A stretch of DNA of 64,000 nucleotides, from positions 177,015 to 241,014 of the forward strand of contig CAJTHL010000004.1 in assembly GCA_910576205.1 (NCBI GenBank). Reading direction: 5' to 3'. Shown here piece by piece: positions 43,209-49,472 of this stretch. The DNA is from Clostridia bacterium (GTDB taxonomy: Bacteria; Bacillota; Clostridia; Lachnospirales; Lachnospiraceae). The translations under genes and the position numbers were made by a program. The notes under the pieces are model-generated. The model saw only the letters and a program-made list of their open reading frames with translations. It did no database searches and was not told where the DNA came from. How positions within the stretch are numbered: the stretch's first letter is position 1; every line of letters begins with the position of its first letter.

Positions 43209-43552
43209 TGTATTTAGCATATTGTGGATTGAATTGTGGGGAATGTGCGGTTTATCTGGCTTCTGTCCATAAAGATACAGCCGGGCAAATCAGACTGGCA
43301 GATGAGTATTCAACGGACACTTATAAATTTTCAAAAGAAGATATGTATTGTTTGGGATGTCATTCTGATATGGTGTCCCAAAAGATGTGTGGTGATTGTG
43401 ATATAAGACTATGCGGCACTAAAAAATCTTATAAAAGCTGCGCCGAGTGTGGCGACTTTCCCTGTTCTATGCTTGAAAAAAATTTAGGTGATAATTCAGA
43501 CAATCTGAACAGACTAAGGCAGCTTGCCGCTGAATACAAAAAAGAAGAGTGA
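43208..43552 (+). CDS. DUF3795-family cysteine-rich protein
   Basis: 114 aa. CGLNCGECAVYLA at the N-terminus, CLGCHSD, CGDCDIRLC and CAECGDFPC give about a dozen cysteines in the DUF3795 pattern, a probable zinc or iron-sulfur fold. Function unknown. Translationally coupled to the ABM gene and followed after 4 bp by the WYL regulator. Confidence 0.85.
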   Translation: MYLAYCGLNCGECAVYLASVHKDTAGQIRLADEYSTDTYKFSKEDMYCLGCHSDMVSQKMCGDCDIRLCGTKKSYKSCAECGDFPCSMLEKNLGDNSDNLNRLRQLAAEYKKEE

Positions 43553-43556
43553 TAAT

Positions 43557-44462
43557 ATGCAGATAGACAGACTGATTCAAATTGTGTTTCTCCTGTTAAG
43601 GCATGAAAATATAACTGCGAAACAGCTGGCAGAAGAACTTTGTGTTTCTACCCGTACAATATATAGGGACATCAATATACTTTCGGTTGCAGGCATACCA
43701 ATTACGTCACAAAAGGGATTTGGTGGAGGGCTGTCCTTATTACAAGGCTTCTCGTTGGATAAATCTTATTTCACACAGGAGGAGCAAAACAATATTGTAC
43801 AGGCCTTGCAGATTTTAAAATCGTCAAATTACCCCGACGCAGACAAATCATTAAACAAGGTTGCCGGACTGTTTAGCCATAATTTACAATCTGAATGGCT
43901 GGAAATTGACTTCTCCTATTGGGGCAGTCCCGAAAAAGAACGAAATAACATTACAGCTTTGGAACGTGCGATAATCAACAAATATGTGATTACATTTACT
44001 TATTTTAATGCAGAATTGACTGTAACTCATCAGACTGTTGAGCCCTTGAAATTGGTGTTCAAATCGCATTCATGGTATCTTGTTGCTTATTCAGAAAATA
44101 AAAAGGATATTCGCACTTTCAAAATGTCCCGCATAAGGGAGCTTCAAATAACGAGCCAGTTATTTGACCGTGAACTGCCAAAGGATTTTTCCATTACCCC
44201 TGTCTATAAGGAAGAATACAATACGCCCGTATTCATATTGCATTTTTCAGAAAAGATAGCGTATAAGGTTTATGATGAATTTCAAGAAAAGTATATTAAA
44301 AAATTAGATGATGGCACATTGGAAGTAACTTTCAGATACCAGCTTAGCGACTGGACTTTCCTTTATCTGCTTTCTTTTGGTGAATACGTTGAAATTATCG
44401 AACCGGTTGAAGCAAGAAACATTCTAAAGGAAAAAGCAAAAAAAATATTTTCTATGTATTAA
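43557..44462 (+). CDS. YafY-type HTH/WYL-domain regulator
   Basis: 301 aa. DeoR-like helix-turn-helix at the N-terminus (ITAKQLAEELCVSTRTIYRDI), then a WYL domain (LVFKSHSWYLVAYSENKKDIRTFKMSRI). WYL proteins sense nucleic acid or small ligands. Third gene of the cargo operon and probably its own regulator. Confidence 0.9.
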   Translation: MQIDRLIQIVFLLLRHENITAKQLAEELCVSTRTIYRDINILSVAGIPITSQKGFGGGLSLLQGFSLDKSYFTQEEQNNIVQALQILKSSNYPDADKSLNKVAGLFSHNLQSEWLEIDFSYWGSPEKERNNITALERAIINKYVITFTYFNAELTVTHQTVEPLKLVFKSHSWYLVAYSENKKDIRTFKMSRIRELQITSQLFDRELPKDFSITPVYKEEYNTPVFILHFSEKIAYKVYDEFQEKYIKKLDDGTLEVTFRYQLSDWTFLYLLSFGEYVEIIEPVEARNILKEKAKKIFSMY

Positions 44463-44470
44463 CAAAATAT

Positions 44471-44509
44471 CCGCTACTACGGAAATAAAAAAAACCGTTG
44501 TTGTAGCGG
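44471..44509. other. Hairpin after the WYL gene
   Basis: Stem ccgctac (44471-44477) with gtagcgg (44503-44509), loop with an A-run, directly after the stop at 44462. First of two terminator-like structures here. Confidence 0.5.
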
Positions 44510-44548
44510 CAGGATTATCATGCGTTTTTAACAAAATAAAGCGGCTTG

Positions 44549-44592
44549 ACGGCGGTTTTGAAACAACATTCAAGACCGCCGTTCTCCTTTTT
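44549..44592 (+). terminator. Rho-independent terminator of the cargo operon
   Basis: Perfect stem acggcggt (44549-44556) with accgccgt (44575-44582), then tctcctttttt on the plus strand. Confidence 0.7.
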
Positions 44593-44639
44593 CAAAAATG
44601 GATTTACAGAGGGTGTGTTAAAGTTACACTTTTTTAAGG

Positions 44640-44695
44640 CATGGCGGTATCAAATGCTTAGAAGCATTGGGGGTATTGCCATGTTGCTTTTTTAT
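44640..44695 (+). other. Leader hairpin upstream of the sigma factor gene
   Basis: catggc (44640-44645) pairs with gccatg (44678-44683), an inner aatgct/agcatt (44653-44668) stacks inside, and ttgctttttta follows. This is an attenuator-like structure of the kind found in conjugative-transposon leaders. The 44463-44929 stretch has no convincing gene. Confidence 0.5.
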
Positions 44696-44929
44696 TATCC
44701 GAATCATGTTTCCTATGGTGAACTGTTAAAAAAACCCTGTCTGATAGAATGGGATTTTCTGTCCATGAATATGAACATACATATCATTTAGCGTGTCTTA
44801 ATAACTCATATTATCGGAACCGTTTCGCAAATCCGATAATCATGTATTACCCAAATGCCTGTACCGCTTTATGCGGTATGGGCGGTTGCTGTAATAGCCC
44901 CCTACTGGGAAGAAAGGGGGTGAGAGAAA

Positions 44930-45370
44930 ATGAGATATTCTGAACAATTCATGGATCATATTGAATATGCTTTCAATGCGTTCTGCAAGATTGTATTACG
45001 CCATGAAGCAATCAACGCATGGCGGGATTTGAAGCGGAAAGAAGCAAGGGAAGTATCCCTTGACTATCTGATGTCGGAAAGATACTTTGAACCGTCTGCT
45101 ATGGACAGCTATTTTGAAAGACAGGAGAAGCCGACCGTATTTCTTGTGTTGGGAACGGAAGTTATCGTTGATGATGAACGGTTGGCAACGGCATTATCAA
45201 GATTGCCGCAGTTAAGACAGGAAGTCCTGTTGCTTTATTACTTCGTTGGTTATCGTGATGAAGCAATCGGCAGACTGTACGGGCGTTGCAGGAGTTCGAT
45301 AAACCGCAGAAGAAATGTTGCATTGAAACAGCTACGGAAAGAATGGGAGAGATTGAAACATGAGGAATAA
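44930..45370 (+). CDS. Conjugative-element sigma-70-like factor (Tn916 Orf7 type)
   Basis: 146 aa. The C-terminal region-4-like helices LSRLPQLRQEVLLLYYFVGYRDEAIGRL and RCRSSINRRRNVALKQLRKEW match the small sigma factors of Tn916-like elements. GGGGGTGA precedes the ATG. In such elements it regulates the excision and transfer genes. Its stop overlaps the next gene by 11 bases. Confidence 0.88.
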   Translation: MRYSEQFMDHIEYAFNAFCKIVLRHEAINAWRDLKRKEAREVSLDYLMSERYFEPSAMDSYFERQEKPTVFLVLGTEVIVDDERLATALSRLPQLRQEVLLLYYFVGYRDEAIGRLYGRCRSSINRRRNVALKQLRKEWERLKHEE

Positions 45371-45563
45371 AAAGCTGATACCTTTTGAGGTAATCCAAAA
45401 AGCCGTTGCCGGAGAGCCGGAAGCGGTAGACACAGTATTGCGGTATTACAACGCACATATTAAATACCTGTCTATGTATAAGGGGCATATCAATGACGAT
45501 ACGCAGGAAAGGTTAAAGGCAAAATTGACAGAAGCAATATTGAAATTCCGCTTCGACCGATAG
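45360..45563 (+). CDS. HTH-domain conjugative transposon protein (Tn916 Orf8-like)
   Basis: 67 aa. LIPFEVIQKAVAGEPEAVDTVLRYYNAHIKYLS is the signature of the helix-turn-helix protein that always follows the sigma factor in Tn916/Tn1549 elements. Its expected downstream partners (excisionase, tyrosine integrase) are absent here; only repeats follow. Confidence 0.88.
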   Translation: MRNKKLIPFEVIQKAVAGEPEAVDTVLRYYNAHIKYLSMYKGHINDDTQERLKAKLTEAILKFRFDR

Positions 45564-45570
45564 GGAGTAG

Positions 45571-45638
45571 CAAAGACAGGAAAAGCTGTCAAGGGTAAAC
45601 TTCGCGCTACGCGCCCTTGACAGCTTTTCCCGTCTTTG
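45571..45638. repeat. 25-bp-arm inverted repeat after the Orf8-like gene
   Basis: Left arm 45571-45595 and right arm 45614-45638 pair over 25 bases with one mismatch (caaagacaggaaaagc at the outer left; gcttttcccgtctttg at the outer right). The 18-nt loop itself contains cgcgctacgcg. It acts at least as a strong terminator. The size is unusual and it may mark an element junction. Confidence 0.75.
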
Positions 45639-45653
45639 CTAATGGGTAGTCAA

Positions 45654-45685
45654 GAGGGCGAAATCAGCAGACTGCTTTCGCCCTC
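45654..45685. terminator. Second hairpin downstream of the Orf8-like gene
   Basis: Perfect 10-bp stem gagggcgaaa (45654-45663) with tttcgccctc (45676-45685), no clear U-tract. Confidence 0.5.
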
Positions 45686-45789
45686 AATCCAGTATGGAAT
45701 GTTTGTTACACGATAGAGGGCGTTTCTCGCTTGATTTAAGCGCATTACAGCGGCGATAAGGACAGGGGTAAGGGTTTTATACTCCTACC

Positions 45790-45817
45790 CTTAAAAACGG
45801 TGTTCTATTGCGTAACA
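45790..45817 (+). repeat. 30-bp direct repeat, copy 1
   Basis: gtgttctattgcgtaaca preceded by ccttaaaaacg. It matches copy 2 at 46214-46243 with about three differences, and similarity extends upstream (ttttatactcc versus ttttatattcc). Confidence 0.6.
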
Positions 45818-45995
45818 TAGTAAACAATATTTCTTTGCACTGCTGTTTCCATTCCATTCTTTTCCATTCCTGCGGCTCTGCCGCTATATCGTGCTTCAAA
45901 GGAGAGGGGGAGGGGAAAGGATAGGAAAGGAATAGGTATTTGATAAAATCCGTATTTGGTTTTTCTTTAGTTAGTTATATCTTTATTTAATTGCG

Positions 45996-46060
45996 TTGGA
46001 TTTTCCGATGTCGGATAACCCGGTGTCGGAAAATCCAATATCGGATAATCCAACACCGGG
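45996..46060. repeat. Iteron-like 15-bp tandem repeats with overlapping inverted repeat
   Basis: TCGGATAA, TCGGAAAA and TCGGATAA begin at 46011, 46026 and 46041, an exact 15-bp period (one helical turn and a half). TTGGATTTTCCGA (45996-46008) is the perfect reverse complement of 46026-46038, and cccggtgt (46019-46026) of acaccggg (46053-46060). Such arrays bind replication initiators, recombinases or regulators. Confidence 0.65.
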
Positions 46061-46213
46061 AGTTGTTACAGTGTTCAAAATCAGTCTCATCCAATCGCTT
46101 TATAAAACTACTGCTTTTTTGGGTAGGTATGTTACGCAGTAGAGGTTAAAAAGTCCTTGATTTATGCGGCTTTCAGAGCATGGAAAACACTTAGACGATA
46201 TTTTATATTCCAA

Positions 46214-46243
46214 CCCTCAAAAACAGCGTTCTATTGCGTAACA
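46214..46243 (+). repeat. 30-bp direct repeat, copy 2
   Basis: gcgttctattgcgtaaca preceded by ccctcaaaaaca; second copy of the repeat at 45790. The rest of 45818-46381 has further hairpins (46248-46289, 46314-46350) and no gene. Confidence 0.6.
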
Positions 46244-46247
46244 GAAA

Positions 46248-46289
46248 AGCAGAGAACCGACCACTAATGAAAGTGATGTGTTCTCTGCT
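46248..46289 (+). terminator. Hairpin near the element junction
   Basis: Perfect stem agcagagaac (46248-46257) with gttctctgct (46280-46289). A further stem gttgataa/ttatcaac spans 46314-46350. Confidence 0.45.
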
Positions 46290-46381
46290 CTTGCTTGCAC
46301 CCTGTTTGTCAGCGTTGATAATAAGTTGTTGTAAATACTTCCTTATCAACGTAAAACTAACGTTTTTCGAGGTTTTCTGAG

Positions 46382-46426
46382 AGGCGCAGACCGGATTTGA
46401 ACCGGTGAATCACGGTGTTGCAGACG
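46382..46426 (-). tRNA. tRNA-Cys 3' fragment (probable attachment-site remnant)
   Basis: On the minus strand the 3' acceptor strand CTGCGCC, discriminator T, T-arm ACCGGTTCAAATCCGGT (46390-46406), variable GATTC, 3' anticodon stem ACCGT and loop CTGCAAC with anticodon GCA are all readable. The 5' anticodon stem no longer pairs and no D-arm or 5' acceptor strand follows at 46427 onward. The gene is therefore a 3' half only, as left behind when an element integrates into a tRNA gene. U73 and GCA fit tRNA-Cys. Confidence 0.7.
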
Positions 46427-46489
46427 TATGCCATTACTTCTTCAAGCCCGTATTTTATCACGGTTCCAGCCGCCTGCCGCCTCATGTGA

Positions 46490-46530
46490 CCACCTTATCG
46501 CCACCTTATTGCGAAAAGGCCACGTTATCG
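46490..46530 (+). repeat. Three 11-bp repeats beside the tRNA fragment
   Basis: CCACCTTATCG (46490-46500), CCACCTTATTG (46501-46511) and CCACGTTATCG (46520-46530), all in one orientation, about 65 bp inside the tRNA fragment. This is where integrase arm-type sites are expected. Confidence 0.55.
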
Positions 46531-46559
46531 CTCAAACACAAGAAAATTATAACATTTTT

Positions 46560-46589
46560 GCCCGCATAATACAACGGATTTATGCGGGC
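46560..46589. other. Hairpin upstream of the winged-helix gene
   Basis: Perfect 9-bp stem gcccgcata (46560-46568) with tatgcgggc (46581-46589), 50 bp before the ATG at 46639. Operator or leader structure. Confidence 0.5.
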
Positions 46590-46638
46590 GAATTGCGTTA
46601 TGGCAGTTTCTTTCCTACAATATTAACAGGAGGCCACT

Positions 46639-47832
46639 ATGGACTATCAATTAGAAATCAAACAGACCGTGGATTATCCCCGGTGCCGCATCTATCGGGA
46701 ATTCATCCGCACACTCATGGAGGATAGGAACATCCGTACAAACGGAAGCTCCTATCTTTTTTATTACATGACACTCTGCTCCTACGCAAACTTCCGTTCT
46801 TCCTATCAGAGACTGGATGGCATCTCCTATCTGGTCGGTCCCGGAGAATGGATCTGCAGGACTTCAGAGCTGTCCGGATGGTTTCGTACACGGTTCCAGC
46901 ACCAGGCGCTGTCCATCCTCGATTTTCTTCAGGAGCAGAACTACATAACCTATACCCGGCTCGGCAGGGGGCATCTGATCAAATTCTGCATCACCGGATG
47001 GAAAAAGCATAATACTGCTCTCGATTACAACTACCCATGTCTGAAGGATGTGGGCTTTTTCTTTTTCCCGGTTGCCGCTGTCCATGAGCTGATCAGTATG
47101 GGCAGATGCTCGGAAATGGATATTGTACTGGATCTCTGGGTACACGCCATCTACAACGACAGCCAGGTCAAGGGCTCCGAACTCGGCCCTGTAGTCTATT
47201 TCCGCAACTGCACCGGCAATCCGCTGACCAGTTGCAGCGACCTTTCCCTGCGCTGGGGCATCTCGAAAGCGACTGCCAGCCGGATACTCAATAAGCTGCA
47301 GGAGAAGGAATATCTTTCCCTAGTTTCCTTTACCGGGCGTCACGGCAGTGTGATCTATCTGTGCAGTTACCTGTCTACCATGTTCAATATCAGTGATGTC
47401 ATGATCGACAAAGAGGAGGTTTCCATGACATTCCAAGTTCCAGTCCATATTACGGAGAATGCTCCCATGCCGGAAAATACTGCTGTCAAAGATGAGCAGA
47501 TTTACATAGCGGAAGCACCAGATACCGTTTCATCCCTGTCCGGTAGCGTTTCAAAATCGCACATCTGCCAGGTCATCCGGAAAACGGCGGAAATCCTTGC
47601 AGCACAAGGGATTCCGTGCTGTGAATGCCCCGAAACCCTGTATAAGTTATATCCCTTATCCGACTGCAGGGAAACAGATTTTAGGTATTCGCTGAAGATA
47701 TGCTGTCCGGATGGGAGTGTCCCTTACCAGTTTGAGCTGACACTTTCCCCGCCCCGGCCCTCTTGCAACACCGCCATCCCCATACAGGAACAAAGTCCCG
47801 AAACAACAACCATCTATGCAGAGAGGAGATAG
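46639..47832 (+). CDS. Winged-helix protein of an integrative conjugative element
   Basis: 397 aa. The first 250 residues look like tandem winged helices (RTSELSGWFRTRFQHQALSIL and CSDLSLRWGISKATASRILNKLQEKEYLSLV), as in replication-initiator or MarR-like proteins. Residues ~310-397 form a separate small alpha/beta segment. AGGAGG precedes the ATG. First gene inside the element, with a 179-aa gene close behind. It may initiate element replication or regulate transfer. Not recognised beyond this. Confidence 0.65.
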   Translation: MDYQLEIKQTVDYPRCRIYREFIRTLMEDRNIRTNGSSYLFYYMTLCSYANFRSSYQRLDGISYLVGPGEWICRTSELSGWFRTRFQHQALSILDFLQEQNYITYTRLGRGHLIKFCITGWKKHNTALDYNYPCLKDVGFFFFPVAAVHELISMGRCSEMDIVLDLWVHAIYNDSQVKGSELGPVVYFRNCTGNPLTSCSDLSLRWGISKATASRILNKLQEKEYLSLVSFTGRHGSVIYLCSYLSTMFNISDVMIDKEEVSMTFQVPVHITENAPMPENTAVKDEQIYIAEAPDTVSSLSGSVSKSHICQVIRKTAEILAAQGIPCCECPETLYKLYPLSDCRETDFRYSLKICCPDGSVPYQFELTLSPPRPSCNTAIPIQEQSPETTTIYAERR

Positions 47833-47837
47833 ATACT

Positions 47838-48377
47838 ATGGCAAACACAAGACCGAACAAAAACATTCCGACACAGGAGGAGAACCCCCTGTTCCATGAT
47901 ACCTGGAAGCTGCTGAAGAATTACAGGGATGCCGTCTGGAACCTGGAACTGGCTGTCCAGCAGGTACGGAGCACCTTTGAGATTGAGTACGGGAGCAGCA
48001 TTGAGGAATTTCTGGATTCCATGTATATCGCAGGTGCGGATGTAGGAGGAACCAAACTGGAGAACTATGCAAAGAGCATTGAGCGGAGCAATAAGATGCT
48101 CACACTCTTAAACTCTGCTGTAGATATTCTGCGGAATAAGCATAAACACGGAGAACAGTATTACTGGATCCTCTACTACAGCTATCTGTCTCCCCAACAG
48201 CTTCAGAATACGGATGAGATCATTGAGAACCTGCGTCCGCATATTGCGAATATATCCCCCAGAACCTATTACCGGAAACGCCCGGAGGCGGTACAGGCAC
48301 TCAGTTCTATTCTGTGGGGATATACCTCTAAAGGCTGTCTGGAGATGTTGGATAAGTTCTTTCCGGAAGGGAAATGA
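47838..48377 (+). CDS. Hypothetical element protein with sigma-like C-terminus
   Basis: 179 aa from the ATG at 47838 (GAGAGGAGA upstream, 5 bp after the preceding stop). Helical. QYYWILYYSYLSPQQLQNTDEI and ISPRTYYRKRPEAVQALSSILWG resemble the region-4-like segment of phage late-gene activators (ArpU/Xpf type). Possible regulator of the element; function not established. Confidence 0.6.
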   Translation: MANTRPNKNIPTQEENPLFHDTWKLLKNYRDAVWNLELAVQQVRSTFEIEYGSSIEEFLDSMYIAGADVGGTKLENYAKSIERSNKMLTLLNSAVDILRNKHKHGEQYYWILYYSYLSPQQLQNTDEIIENLRPHIANISPRTYYRKRPEAVQALSSILWGYTSKGCLEMLDKFFPEGK

Positions 48378-48386
48378 TAGACATTT

Positions 48387-48437
48387 CATAGACTGACACC
48401 CATAATGGTCTAAAAAACAGGAGAGTGCCAGTCTATG
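48387..48437 (+). promoter_or_regulatory. Inverted repeat covering the recombinase start codon
   Basis: catagactgacac (48387-48399) pairs with gtgccagtctatg (48425-48437) at 12 of 13 positions. The right arm contains the ATG of the recombinase and the loop contains its ribosome site (AGGAGAG), so in RNA the start codon would be buried. Confidence 0.6.
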
Positions 48438-49361
48438 AATACTTTAAAAGATTATGTTGCGGAATATATTGAATATTGTGAATACAGGAAGCGCCTTGAC
48501 CGGAAAACATTAAAAGCGTATCGGATTGATCTAAAACAGTATGCAGAGTATCTTCAAAATATCTCTGAGTTTCATTTCAAGGATAACCTTGATAAATATA
48601 TTACCCATCTACATAAGCAGTATAAGCCCAAAACGGTTAAGCGTAAGATTGCAAGTTTAAAGGCATTTTTTCATTACCTGGAATATAAAGAAATCATCTC
48701 AGAAAATCCATTCTCCAAATTGGATATTCGTTTTAGAGAAGCTAAACTATTACCCAAAACGATTCCTTTCCACTCCTTACAAACCTTTCTTTCCACCTTG
48801 TATCTGAAGAAAGAACAGGTAACATCCGAATATCAGCTCCGATGCTGTATTCGAGACATTGCCGTTATTGAACTTTTATTTGCTACTGGTATGCGCATAT
48901 CTGAATTGTGCTCTCTGCGTCCAGCAGATATAGATTTTATCAGTAATAATGTATTGATCTATGGCAAAGGGGCCAAAGAGAGGATCCTACAGATCGGTAA
49001 TCCGGAGGTCCTCTCGGCTCTTTCCTTATATCATGAGACTTTTAAGTCTGATATTGATATTTGTGGATATTTCTTTGTGAACAGACTACAGAAGAAATTG
49101 TCGGATCAGTCCGTTCGCTATATGATTACTCGTTATGCCAAACTTGCCGGAATTGAACAACATTTGACGCCGCATATGTTTCGGCATTCTTTTGCTACTC
49201 TGCTTTTAGAGCAGGATGTGGATATTCGGTATATCCAAAGGATGTTAGGACACAGTTCTATCAGCACAACAGAAATTTATACACATGTATCAAATGTTAA
49301 GCAGAAGGATATTTTGCTTAACAAACATCCTCGGAATCTCATGGATATAAATAAAGGATAA
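48435..49361 (+). CDS. Tyrosine recombinase (XerC/XerD-like)
   Basis: 308 aa, normal Xer length. Core-binding domain at ~1-100, catalytic domain after. Catalytic residues R154 (GMRISELCSL), K178 (YGKGAKER), H247 and R250 (HMFRH), H273 (LGHSSIS) and nucleophile Y282 (IYTHVS) are all present. The gene is AT-rich compared with the genes to its left. Its last codons and stop lie inside the left inverted repeat (49350-49376) of the adjacent segment, so that site is very likely its substrate. Confidence 0.93.
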   Translation: MNTLKDYVAEYIEYCEYRKRLDRKTLKAYRIDLKQYAEYLQNISEFHFKDNLDKYITHLHKQYKPKTVKRKIASLKAFFHYLEYKEIISENPFSKLDIRFREAKLLPKTIPFHSLQTFLSTLYLKKEQVTSEYQLRCCIRDIAVIELLFATGMRISELCSLRPADIDFISNNVLIYGKGAKERILQIGNPEVLSALSLYHETFKSDIDICGYFFVNRLQKKLSDQSVRYMITRYAKLAGIEQHLTPHMFRHSFATLLLEQDVDIRYIQRMLGHSSISTTEIYTHVSNVKQKDILLNKHPRNLMDINKG

Positions 49362-49376
49362 TACGGGATTACCTTT
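49350..49376 (+). repeat. Inverted repeat IR-L of candidate invertible segment
   Basis: aataaaggataat, spacer ACGGG, then attaccttt. It has the form of a tyrosine recombinase core site: two opposed ~10-bp arms (AAAGGATAAT and ATTACCTTT) around a 5-bp centre. It matches IR-R at 54613-54640 in opposite orientation, with one base missing. Confidence 0.85.
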
Positions 49377-49423
49377 GTATTTTAGTTTAAATTTGTTTTT
49401 TAGTTATTTAGAACTATTAAGGC

Positions 49424-49429
49424 TATAAT
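49424..49429 (+). promoter_or_regulatory. Possible internal promoter of the NTPase gene
   Basis: TATAAT at 49424-49429 with only a poor -35 (TTAGTT 18 bp upstream), 44 bp before the NTPase ATG. If it is weak, read-through from the recombinase side may matter more. Confidence 0.4.
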
Positions 49430-49472
49430 ACACTACACAGATGTACAGATAATATATTTTAAAGGAAAGACA

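Noticed and set aside
44546..44791. 81-codon rightward frame before the sigma factor gene
   Set aside because: It spans a terminator and a leader hairpin, has no ribosome site and no family resemblance.
46011..46055. CRISPR array
   Set aside because: The units are 15 bp with no spacers between them and no cas genes are present; iteron-like tandem repeats fit better.
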